Of a stretch of 14,911 bases of DNA, positions 1 to 7,054 are shown piece after piece. Position 1 is the first letter of the stretch, and each line of letters opens with the position of its first letter. This DNA comes from Christensenella sp. UBA7597 (GTDB lineage: Bacteria; Bacillota; Clostridia; Christensenellales; Borkfalkiaceae). Location: the NCBI GenBank assembly GCA_002474405.1, contig DLQW01000025.1, forward strand, positions 1 to 14,911, read 5' to 3'. The notes below the pieces were generated by a model. That model saw nothing but the letters and a program-made list of their open reading frames with translations. It made no database searches and was not told the origin of the DNA. Both the position numbers and the translations under genes were made by a program.

Positions 1-35
1 ACTTAGCTTGACAATTCATCGCATCGGGACATTCT

Positions 36-72
36 GTTTTTAAATTTAAAACGACGGCGACAAACGTTTGTC
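36..72. promoter_or_regulatory. Palindromes beyond the regulator stop codon, possible operator
   Basis: Two inverted repeats lie together. Positions 59-72 form a perfect 14-bp palindrome, GACAAACGTTTGTC, with a central CG; it overlaps the first two bases of the regulator stop codon (71-73, read on the minus strand). Positions 36-52 form an AT-rich imperfect inverted repeat (GTTTT, seven bases, AAAAC). A CG-centred even palindrome is the usual operator form for LacI-family and many GntR-family proteins, so a binding site controlling a gene beyond the left edge is plausible, but this is inference. No T-tract suited to a good intrinsic terminator follows in the minus direction. The first 70 bases otherwise hold no recognisable gene. 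Confidence 0.35.
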
Positions 73-1159
73 AGTTGACGGGGATTCCTTCTACCAGCTC
101 CACGGGGGAATACGTCTGTCCGTTACAGATGCGCAAAATAAGCGAAACCGCCGCCGAACCGAGACGGAAAAAGTCCTGCCGCACGCTGATCAATCCTTCG
201 GCGCGCGCTTTTTCGATGTCCGTGCAGTCGAAACCCGTCAGCGTGAGTTCTCCCGGAATGGATATTCCGAGTTGTTTCGCCACTTTACACACCATTTCGA
301 GCGTAGTATCGTTCATGCAACAGATCGCCGTCGGCTTTTCTTCCAGCGATAAATAACGTAAAAGTTCGTTTTTTACGTACTTATGAAAGAGTTGTCTTTG
401 TCCGGCGGGGGAGGACATCATCTCCTTTTTGTGCAGGTCGTAGGTGTTGAAAATGTATTCGTTTTTAAGAGGCAAGCCGTTCTGCACGATGCCGCGGCAG
501 AAACCGCGGAAACGTTCGCTTTCGGTGTAAGCCATCTGTTCGCAGACGGAAAAGAAACCGATTCGTTTGTGTCCGTTTGCCGCAAGTTTGTTTACCACGC
601 CGCACATGCTGTTGGCGTTCGTAGAGGTTACGAGCGGGGTTTCCAGCCCTTCGATGGGGCGATCGATACATACGATGGGAATTTTTTCCGTGAGAATCGC
701 GGCGTACAAATCGAGATTGCAAAGGGAGACGCAAGGGTATACGATGATGCCGTCCGGTTTGTTGGAAAGCAGTTCCGTCAGAAATTTCCGTTCCCGTTCC
801 ACGTTGTTGTGCGTGTTGTAAAGAGGCGTGAATATGTTGTACGAAAGCGCGGTGTTCTGGATTCCCGTCATGATGTCGTTGAACGTTTCTTCAAACGGAA
901 GAATGGCGGGGATGATGAGCGGCGTGCTGTGATCGAGTTTTCCGTTGACGAACGTTCCGCTTTTTTTAACGCGATAGATAAGGTTGCTTTCCGCAAGATC
1001 TTTCAGCGCCCGCGCCACCGTAATGCGGCTGACGCCGTAAATTTTCGTCAATTCGATTTCGGTGGGTAATTTTTCGCCTACTTTTAATTGTCCGCTTTTG
1101 ATTTTCGAGATGATATCGTTATACACCGCGCTGTATAACGTTTTTTCTTTTTTTGCCAT
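71..1159 (-). CDS. GntR/LacI-hybrid (AraR-type) transcriptional regulator
   Basis: A 362-residue DNA-binding sugar sensor. Residues 1-75 form a GntR-type winged helix: the pattern GEKLPTE..L...YGVSR.TVARAL..L...NLI......GTFV spans residues 28-71. Residues about 82-362 form a periplasmic-binding-protein-like effector domain of the LacI/GalR type, recognisable from PDGIIVYP, IVCIDRP, NGHKRIGFF, a CMND segment and LTGFDCTDI. This two-part architecture and length match AraR of Bacillus, where a sugar releases the repressor from DNA. The start at 1159 is supported by AAAGGTG at 1165-1171 on the minus strand, five bases away. It is divergent from the transport and hydrolase operon, so local and possibly autogenous control is likely; the inducer is inferred to be mannose or a manno-oligosaccharide but is not shown by the sequence. 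Confidence 0.93.
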   Translation of the reverse strand: MAKKEKTLYSAVYNDIISKIKSGQLKVGEKLPTEIELTKIYGVSRITVARALKDLAESNLIYRVKKSGTFVNGKLDHSTPLIIPAILPFEETFNDIMTGIQNTALSYNIFTPLYNTHNNVERERKFLTELLSNKPDGIIVYPCVSLCNLDLYAAILTEKIPIVCIDRPIEGLETPLVTSTNANSMCGVVNKLAANGHKRIGFFSVCEQMAYTESERFRGFCRGIVQNGLPLKNEYIFNTYDLHKKEMMSSPAGQRQLFHKYVKNELLRYLSLEEKPTAICCMNDTTLEMVCKVAKQLGISIPGELTLTGFDCTDIEKARAEGLISVRQDFFRLGSAAVSLILRICNGQTYSPVELVEGIPVN

Positions 1160-1185
1160 ATTTTCACCTTTGTTAAGTTACTATA

Positions 1186-1214
1186 ATTATAATATAAATT
1201 TCGCAAAGAATCAA
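1186..1214 (-). promoter_or_regulatory. Sigma-A type promoter of the regulator gene
   Basis: On the minus strand TTGATT (1209-1214) and a perfect TATAAT (1186-1191) are 17 bp apart. Transcription would start near 1179, giving a leader of about 20 bases that still contains the AAAGGTG ribosome binding site (1165-1171). The -35 box matches consensus at four of six positions, so this looks weaker than the divergent operon promoter. Confidence 0.7.
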
Positions 1215-1224
1215 GTTTTTTGTT

Positions 1225-1271
1225 ATAAATTTTTATCAAAACCGAAAAAAAGATATGACATAAAAATTTAT
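1225..1271. promoter_or_regulatory. Inverted pair of 12-bp AT-rich elements between divergent promoters
   Basis: ATAAATTTTTAT (1225-1236) and its exact reverse complement ATAAAAATTTAT (1260-1271) sit 35 bp apart, start to start. Each copy is itself a short inverted repeat (ATAAA, two bases, TTTAT). A partial third copy, ATAAATTT, lies at 1194-1201. The pair sits between the two -35 boxes, where a regulator could act on both promoters. They may be operators for the divergent regulator; alternatively they are chance symmetry in a very AT-rich region or act as UP-element sequence. Confidence 0.35.
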
Positions 1272-1297
1272 TAAACTATATTTTTTTCAAAAAGGTA

Positions 1298-1326
1298 TTG
1301 ACAGCGAACGGCAGGTGGGATATAAT
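1298..1326 (+). promoter_or_regulatory. Consensus sigma-A promoter of the transport/hydrolase operon
   Basis: TTGACA at 1298-1303 and TATAAT at 1321-1326 are separated by exactly 17 bp, so both hexamers and the spacing are consensus. The DNA just upstream (1272-1297) is rich in A and T runs, as in UP elements. Transcription should start around 1333, giving a leader of about 65 bases before the ATG at 1398. Such a strong promoter next to a divergent repressor-type gene suggests that regulation is by repression. Confidence 0.88.
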
Positions 1327-1332
1327 AAATCC

Positions 1333-1384
1333 GCGTGAGGAAACTGAGTCGCCTCATGTTTCGTTCCGGGAAACGGACCGAAAA
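1333..1384 (+). promoter_or_regulatory. Structured 5' leader with two predicted hairpins
   Basis: Within the predicted leader, CGTGAGG (1334-1340) can pair with CCTCATG (1352-1358) around an 11-base loop. Just downstream, TTTCGTTCC (1359-1367) can pair with GGACCGAAA (1375-1383) with one mismatch and a seven-base loop, ending one base before the AAAGGGAGG ribosome-binding region. A competing fold pairs GTTTC (1358-1362) with GAAAC (1370-1374). No known riboswitch class is recognised. The hairpins might influence mRNA stability or access to the ribosome binding site; this rests on hand pairing only. Confidence 0.3.
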
Positions 1385-1397
1385 GGGAGGAAAGGAC

Positions 1398-2771
1398 ATG
1401 AAACTTTTTAAGAAAGGCATCATAAGCGTTTTGTGCGGAGCAATCTGTCTGCTCGGCGTGGCTTGCGGAGCGAATCCCGCCGTAAAACCCGACGACGGGC
1501 CGATCGGCGATGTGGACGAAAACAAGCAGATCACGCTCAGAATCGAATCCGCCGCGCCTTTAAAGAGCAACTATCAGGCGCTTCTTCGCAGCGAGGAAGA
1601 GGGAACGCAGCTGTACAATCAGGCGTTGTTCACCAAACGGCTTGTAGACGGCTTCAAGCAGAAACATGCCAACGTGAAACTGCAATTCATAGAGGACGGC
1701 TGGGGAGACGCGCTTTTCCAGGCACAGCAACTCTATATCCGCGATTACAACGCGGGCGGGAAAATGGCGGTGGATATCATGATCGGCGAAACGTATATGG
1801 GTTACTTTGCCGAGAACGGCGTATTTGCCAAGCTGGACAAGGAAAAGTTTTCCGATGTAATCGACGGGGCGTGCGCCGACGTTACGATAGACGGCGAACG
1901 TTACGGCGTGCCTATGTGTACGGGTATCATGGGCTTGCAATATAATACGGATATTCTTTCCGAAGCGGGAATCGCGGAGGAAAAATGGGTTCCTTCCACG
2001 TGGGCGGAACTTCTTGAAAATTGCAGAATCGTTTCCGAATACGCCAAAACGAACAATAAAACTTACGGCGGCATCGTGATGAATAACGTGGCGGGAATGT
2101 CCGGCGCGTTCCGCGCTACGCCGTTCCTTCGTGCGGCGGGCGGAGATATCCTCGATTCCGAGGGGAAATTGGCGATCAATTCGGATTCCAACGTAGAAGC
2201 GTTCGGATATCTGCGCGATCTGGCGCAGTATGCGTATGCGGATTCGCTTACCTGCGATAACGAGGATACGTTGCAGTATTATTTCACGAACAAAAATTAC
2301 GGCGCGTATATGATCGAAGGACAATGGTCGATGGCAAGCGCGCCCGATAACATCAAAAGCGCGCCCCTGCCCGCGAAGAACGCGGACGGCACGGGAAAGG
2401 GCAACATCTATTGCGGGAACGTGCTTTTCGGCGTAACGAACGCTTCCGAAAACAAGGCGGCGGCGCAGGCGTTCCTCGAATATCTGACGAGCTCCGAAGT
2501 GCAGAGCTGGTTCTACGAACTCGACGGGCGGCTTCCCGTCAGCAAGACGATGCTTGAAAGCGAAGAAATCCTTACCGTTCACCCGAATATCAATTCGTAT
2601 ATCAAAGAACTGGTTGCGGGCGGATTCGACGGCGGGCTTTCCTGCTTCGTGAAAAACGCAAACGACATCTGGAGCCTTTGGGGATCGTTCTACAGCAACG
2701 TTCTTACTTCCGCGACGGATATCAGAACGCTTGCGGATAAAGCGCAGGCGGATATCGGAGCGAAAATATAA
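1398..2771 (+). CDS. Sugar ABC transporter solute-binding lipoprotein (CUT1 family)
   Basis: A 457-residue extracellular solute-binding protein of the family-1 type that delivers oligosaccharide to the two permeases encoded next. The N-terminus has basic residues, a hydrophobic stretch and a lipobox-like LLGVAC, so Cys23 would be lipidated and anchor the protein outside the membrane. The mature part shows features typical of carbohydrate-binding members: MAVDIMIGETYM near the first lobe, YGVPMCTGIMGLQYNTDI followed by PSTWAELLENC, and AYMIEGQWSMA in the C-terminal half. The ATG at 1398 is chosen over an in-frame GTG at 1335 because GGAGG (1386-1390) is seven bases upstream of it, the signal peptide then begins properly, and 1335 lies almost at the predicted transcription start. 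It is the first gene of the operon, and its stop codon overlaps the next start by one base (TAATG). The substrate is inferred from the mannosidases downstream. Confidence 0.95.
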   Translation: MKLFKKGIISVLCGAICLLGVACGANPAVKPDDGPIGDVDENKQITLRIESAAPLKSNYQALLRSEEEGTQLYNQALFTKRLVDGFKQKHANVKLQFIEDGWGDALFQAQQLYIRDYNAGGKMAVDIMIGETYMGYFAENGVFAKLDKEKFSDVIDGACADVTIDGERYGVPMCTGIMGLQYNTDILSEAGIAEEKWVPSTWAELLENCRIVSEYAKTNNKTYGGIVMNNVAGMSGAFRATPFLRAAGGDILDSEGKLAINSDSNVEAFGYLRDLAQYAYADSLTCDNEDTLQYYFTNKNYGAYMIEGQWSMASAPDNIKSAPLPAKNADGTGKGNIYCGNVLFGVTNASENKAAAQAFLEYLTSSEVQSWFYELDGRLPVSKTMLESEEILTVHPNINSYIKELVAGGFDGGLSCFVKNANDIWSLWGSFYSNVLTSATDIRTLADKAQADIGAKI

Positions 2772-3697
2772 TGGCGTACGAAACGACGATTCCGCAGGAG
2801 GAAAAAGCCGACGCGTGCGCGAAATCGCGCCGCCGCATCGTTCTGCGTGAAAATCTGCGCGGTTGGGGAATTGTCGGGCCGATTATTCTGTATCTTGTGA
2901 TTTTTACTTTTATCCCCCTCGTGATTCTGTTCCGATACAGTTTCACGCAGGACGATCTGTTCAAGGGGACGATATTCGTAGGATTTGAGAACTACAAACA
3001 GATTTTCACCGACCCGAACTACTATATGTTGTTTCTTGCCACGATTCTTATCGCCGTGTTTACGATAGGGTTTAGCCTTGTGTTCGGCATGCTGATCGCG
3101 CTCGGCGTTACGGGGCACATCCGCGGCAAAGGGTTTTACCGCACGGTGTATTATATTCCCGTGGTGGTATCCATGGCGGTTGTCGCGCAGATTTCCAACG
3201 TCTGGCTTTCGTACAACAACGGTACGTTCAACAATATTCTCATCGCTTTGGGGCTGGAAAAGATAGCGTGGTACAAAAGCACGTTCTGGATGTATTTCTG
3301 GATTATCGTCATCTGCGTGTGGAAAGGGCTTGGCTCGACGGTGATTCTTCTGATCGCGGGGCTGAACGCCATTCCGCCGGAAGTGTACGAAGCCGCCGAC
3401 CTCGACGGGGCAAACGGCGCGGAAAGATTTTTCAAAATCACTCTGCCGCAGCTGCGCCCCATGCTGGTGTTCGTTATGATTACCTCGATTATCGGCGCGT
3501 TCAATATTTTCGAACCCGTACAGTTGATTTCGCAGGGCGGACCGGACGGCACGACGAAAGTAATATTGTTCCAGATTTACAACGAGGCGTTCCAGAACGG
3601 AAACTACGGTATGGGCAGCGCGATTTCCGTTGTTGTTCTGTTGATTCTGATGCTGCTCACCATGCTCAACATGAAATTCGGCGAGGAAAAGAATTAA
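2771..3697 (+). CDS. Sugar ABC transporter permease, MalF/UgpA type
   Basis: A 308-residue inner-membrane subunit of a CUT1 carbohydrate importer. A basic cytoplasmic N-terminus (about 30 residues) precedes a first membrane helix (GIVGPIILYLVIFTFIPLVI). Further hydrophobic segments are consistent with six helices in total. The cytoplasmic EAA loop that docks onto the ATPase is clear: E207-A208-A209-D-L-D-G213 followed by KITLPQLRPM. The start overlaps the stop of the binding-protein gene by one base, suggesting translational coupling; GGAG at 2757-2760 is a possible ribosome site. The length is normal for the family. No ATPase gene follows. Confidence 0.95.
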   Translation: MAYETTIPQEEKADACAKSRRRIVLRENLRGWGIVGPIILYLVIFTFIPLVILFRYSFTQDDLFKGTIFVGFENYKQIFTDPNYYMLFLATILIAVFTIGFSLVFGMLIALGVTGHIRGKGFYRTVYYIPVVVSMAVVAQISNVWLSYNNGTFNNILIALGLEKIAWYKSTFWMYFWIIVICVWKGLGSTVILLIAGLNAIPPEVYEAADLDGANGAERFFKITLPQLRPMLVFVMITSIIGAFNIFEPVQLISQGGPDGTTKVILFQIYNEAFQNGNYGMGSAISVVVLLILMLLTMLNMKFGEEKN

Positions 3698-3707
3698 GGG
3701 GGACAAT

Positions 3708-4610
3708 ATGAAAGTTGTTAAAAAAAGTTCGATTGTTTGTACCCATATTTTTCTTTGCCTCGGCGTAGTTCTGATGCTGTATCCCTTCGTTTTCGCGTTT
3801 CTCGGTATGTTCAAAACGATAGAAGGGTTTTACGAAGTGGAGATTTTGCCCGTTCCCGACGGAATCGGCTACGGGATAAGCAATTTACGGATTATTTTCC
3901 GCCGGGCGGAAATTTATCGTTCGATTTTAATCACGCTCGGACGGTTCGTCTGGTATGCGGCGATATCCGTGCTGACTTCCGTGCTGGGCGGGTACGCCTT
4001 TGCGAAAGTGAACTTCAAGTTCAAGAAAGCGGCGTTTTATATCATCATGTCTACGATGATGATTCCCGGCATCGCGCTGCTGATTCCGCAATACCTCGAA
4101 CTGATGCGGTTTCCGCTTGTCGGCGGCAACGACATTACCGGGTACGGCGGCGTGGGCTTCCGCGACAATATGGCGGTGCTCTTTATCACGGGGTGGATTT
4201 CGGCGTATAATATCTTTCTTGTGCAGCAGTCTTTGCGGCAGATCGGCGACGATTACCGCGAGGCGGCGGAGATAGACGGCGCGGGGTTCTTCCGCGTGAT
4301 CTTCTCGATTTACATGCCCATGCTCAAGCCCATCGTGGCGCTGATGATTCTGCAGACTTTCATCGGGCAGTGGAACGATTATCTTTTTCCCGTGCTCTTT
4401 CTGCCGAGCGCGCGTTCGCTCTGGCCGATCGGGGTGCTGTCGGTGAAAATTCAGTCCGACTACCTGTATACCGCGGGTACGGGAGGATTGATGAATTATC
4501 CCATGGTTATGGCGATGGGTGTGTTTATGATGATTCCGCCTATTGCGGTGTATATTTCCTGTCAGAAGTATTTCATACAGGGAATTACGGTAGGCGGCGT
4601 GAAAAGTTAA
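3708..4610 (+). CDS. Sugar ABC transporter permease, MalG/UgpE type
   Basis: A 300-residue partner permease that forms the heterodimeric membrane channel with the preceding gene product. The first membrane helix spans about residues 10-32, and the protein ends with the QKYFIQGITVGGVKS tail characteristic of MalG-like subunits. The EAA loop is present at E185-A186-A187-E-I-D-G191, followed by FRVIFSIYMPMLKP. A GGGGGA ribosome site lies just before the ATG, and the gap from the first permease is only 10 bases. A 36-base gap then leads to the GxGYxYP gene. Family assignment is secure; the transported sugar is inferred from context. Confidence 0.95.
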   Translation: MKVVKKSSIVCTHIFLCLGVVLMLYPFVFAFLGMFKTIEGFYEVEILPVPDGIGYGISNLRIIFRRAEIYRSILITLGRFVWYAAISVLTSVLGGYAFAKVNFKFKKAAFYIIMSTMMIPGIALLIPQYLELMRFPLVGGNDITGYGGVGFRDNMAVLFITGWISAYNIFLVQQSLRQIGDDYREAAEIDGAGFFRVIFSIYMPMLKPIVALMILQTFIGQWNDYLFPVLFLPSARSLWPIGVLSVKIQSDYLYTAGTGGLMNYPMVMAMGVFMMIPPIAVYISCQKYFIQGITVGGVKS

Positions 4611-4646
4611 ATAAAACGGGAAACCGTGATTATGAAGGAGGAATAC

Positions 4647-7034
4647 ATGAAAAAACAATTAGCAATTGCAATGAGCGGCTTGCTTGCGCTTTTCGGAATG
4701 ACGGGATGCGGCAAGACGACCACGGAAACGAAGGACGTGGAAAAGACGTACGGCGCGTACAGCAAAGTATGGGCGGCTTCCGATTCCGAGGTGGTGCACG
4801 AAACGGGCGACCTTGCGATAGACGACGGCTGGGGCGCGGTGCTCGATACCAACGTCGGCGCGCTCTGCTCGGTGCAAACCGAGGTGCTTCATCCCACGGC
4901 GTATACGGCGGCTGCGCGACTGCTTATCAACGAACGCAGCGCTTCGTCGAAAGACGTTGCGTGCGTGTTGCGCGTGCTGGACGACGCGGGCAGAGAACTC
5001 GGAAGAAGCAATGTACATATCAGCGAATTCGACGCGAAACTGACGTATCAGGATTTTACGTTCACGTTCCCCGTGGAAACCACAACGGAAGCGACGTTTG
5101 AAATTTACTGGCCGGGCACGAATTACGTGCGCGTTTCCGAATTCGGCATTATGAGCAGAACGAACGACAGTCTGCCCGATTTTTCCGCCACGGGCGAATC
5201 TCTGCTCGGCGCGGATATTAAAGAGAACGTGGAGTACAGCGAATCGGCGCTCTATTTCTTCGATTTGTACGATTATATGTTAACGCGGGCGGCGGATGCG
5301 GAAGAACAGTACGATATCGCAAACCTTATCAGCACGCTGCAGGGACTTGTCAACCGCGACGGACAGCGCCTGTTTATCCGTTTTACGGCGGCGAACAATT
5401 TCTCGGAGGACGTAGACGGATTCTGGCTGAATTATCTCACGCAGGAAGGGAACTTCCTCGGAGAGAAAAACGTGGTTACGGTGCAATCGCCGATGACGCT
5501 GCTCAACCTCTTCAAAGATTATTATAAGGGGTTTGCGGCGTGGGATTCCGCCGTTCCCGCTACGGTGAACGCCGTTGCCACGGCGTGCGGCGCGGACGAC
5601 CTTCTGCCCGTGCGTTACAGCACCGTACGCAACAGTCTGTACTGGTACTTGCAGAATAACTCCGCTTTTGCGGGCAAAGAAATCAAAGTGAATCTCGGCG
5701 AAAAGTTTACGGGCAGCGGAACGATTTACGGCACGGAAACCCCGTCTACGGGCAGCCGCAAAAACGACGCGTACGTCTGGGCGAAAGAGAACTATCTGGA
5801 TACGCACAAAACGAATTCGCATATGATGGCGTATCACGTTGACGCGTACGGTTCGAACACCGTGTTCGCGGCGTACAGCGATTTGCAGAACATGTTCCTT
5901 TCCAACCGCGATTACTATATCGCGAACAAGGCGTTCTTCTTCGATTTGTCGCCCATGGAATTCGAGATTCCGGACGACGACCCCGATCAGCAGAACATCG
6001 ATACGGATAACGGCACCATCGATTACGCTACGTTCAACGCGATCATGCGTTCTCAGGCGGCGTATGCGGAAAGCGCGGACGAAAGCAAGCCCATCGACGT
6101 GGGCGGTTTCACGCCCTGGCATCTGAAATATACCCGTTACACCAATCCCGTGGCTTCGGGAGAAGTAACGTGCGAATGGGAAACCGTATGGCTGTTCTCC
6201 ATCTATAACGCGTACATCAATGCGGACGCGCCCAGCTACACGGCGATGGCGAACGCATCGATTTATATGAATTATACGATGAAGGCTTCTTACACACAGA
6301 AAGGTGCGAAAACCGTAAAAGAGAGCCTGCCTGCCGAGAACGAACAAGGCGTGAATTATCTGCTGTTCTACATGGGCGATTTCGACGCTTCGGCATGGCT
6401 GAACACGGCGATGATTAAACTCTGGAACGATTCCAGACGCGGAGAGATTCCGCTTTGCTGGACGTTCTCGCTGGATATTGCCAAGCGCGCGGGGCACGTG
6501 GTGGATATGATGTATTCCACGGCAACGGCAAATGATTATTTCGTGGCGGGCGATAACGGCGCGGGATATCTCAACCCCATGGCGTATGCGAATTCGATGC
6601 ACGAAGGCGTTTACGGGAACCTCGATTTGTGGGCGGCGTATAATAAGGTATTGTACGAACGTTTCGATATAGACTATACGGGCTTTGTGGTTACGCGTTC
6701 TTCCATTTCGAAAGAAATTGTGGAATGTTACGCGAAATTCTGCAAGGGCATGTCGACGAACTTTCCTTATAACGGCGAGGCGGTAGACGGCATTCAGACC
6801 GTTTCCAGCATCGATTATAACGGAAACGCGGATTCTTTCGTGAAGAATTTCTCCGTGAAGAAAGCGGGAGATCAGAGTACGTTCCGTAACGTCCGGTTTA
6901 TTCTTCGCGACCCTTCCAACGTATACGAGCTTTATCAGAAACTTACGCAAGAGTATAAAGACTATAATTTCAGAATCGTCGATCCCTACACGTTCTACGG
7001 GTTGATGGCGCAACAGAACGGCTCCGCGAAGTGA
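4647..7034 (+). CDS. GxGYxYP-family putative glycoside hydrolase, lipoprotein
   Basis: A 795-residue exported lipoprotein. MKKQLAIAMSGLLALFGMTGC is a lipoprotein signal with Cys21 as the anchor. Residues about 40-180 look like a beta-sandwich, possibly carbohydrate-binding, ending in TFEIYWPGTNYVRVSEFGI. From about residue 195 the protein resembles the GxGYxYP family: YFFDLYDYML and then LISTLQGLVNRDGQRLFIRF (about 227-246) fit the N-terminal domain, and GDNG-AGYLNP has the name-giving motif at residues 638-644, with Asn where the second Tyr is usual. The family is described as a putative glycoside hydrolase; its substrate is not established to my knowledge. AAGGAGG (4635-4641) fixes the start at 4647; an upstream in-frame GTG at 4626 precedes that site and is rejected. 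Its place between an importer and two alpha-mannosidases suggests surface processing of an alpha-mannoside. Membership is fairly sure, activity is unknown. Confidence 0.82.
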   Translation: MKKQLAIAMSGLLALFGMTGCGKTTTETKDVEKTYGAYSKVWAASDSEVVHETGDLAIDDGWGAVLDTNVGALCSVQTEVLHPTAYTAAARLLINERSASSKDVACVLRVLDDAGRELGRSNVHISEFDAKLTYQDFTFTFPVETTTEATFEIYWPGTNYVRVSEFGIMSRTNDSLPDFSATGESLLGADIKENVEYSESALYFFDLYDYMLTRAADAEEQYDIANLISTLQGLVNRDGQRLFIRFTAANNFSEDVDGFWLNYLTQEGNFLGEKNVVTVQSPMTLLNLFKDYYKGFAAWDSAVPATVNAVATACGADDLLPVRYSTVRNSLYWYLQNNSAFAGKEIKVNLGEKFTGSGTIYGTETPSTGSRKNDAYVWAKENYLDTHKTNSHMMAYHVDAYGSNTVFAAYSDLQNMFLSNRDYYIANKAFFFDLSPMEFEIPDDDPDQQNIDTDNGTIDYATFNAIMRSQAAYAESADESKPIDVGGFTPWHLKYTRYTNPVASGEVTCEWETVWLFSIYNAYINADAPSYTAMANASIYMNYTMKASYTQKGAKTVKESLPAENEQGVNYLLFYMGDFDASAWLNTAMIKLWNDSRRGEIPLCWTFSLDIAKRAGHVVDMMYSTATANDYFVAGDNGAGYLNPMAYANSMHEGVYGNLDLWAAYNKVLYERFDIDYTGFVVTRSSISKEIVECYAKFCKGMSTNFPYNGEAVDGIQTVSSIDYNGNADSFVKNFSVKKAGDQSTFRNVRFILRDPSNVYELYQKLTQEYKDYNFRIVDPYTFYGLMAQQNGSAK

Positions 7035-7054
7035 GCAGATAAGAAGGAGAAAAT

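Noticed and set aside
8..36. TTGACA at 8-13 as the -35 box of a plus-strand promoter
   Set aside because: The hexamer 17 bases downstream is ATTCTG, not a -10 box, and no plus-strand gene follows.
1335..1397. Upstream in-frame GTG start for the solute-binding protein
   Set aside because: It lies about two bases from the predicted transcription start, has no ribosome site and would spoil the signal peptide. The ATG at 1398 has a good site.
4626..4646. Upstream in-frame GTG and ATG starts for the GxGYxYP gene
   Set aside because: They lie before or within the AAGGAGG site (4635-4641) that serves the ATG at 4647, from which a proper lipoprotein signal begins.
5280..7013. A 577-codon minus-strand open frame opposite the GxGYxYP gene
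   Set aside because: The composition is dominated by Arg, Val, Ile and His with no family resemblance, and the plus strand encodes a recognised family.
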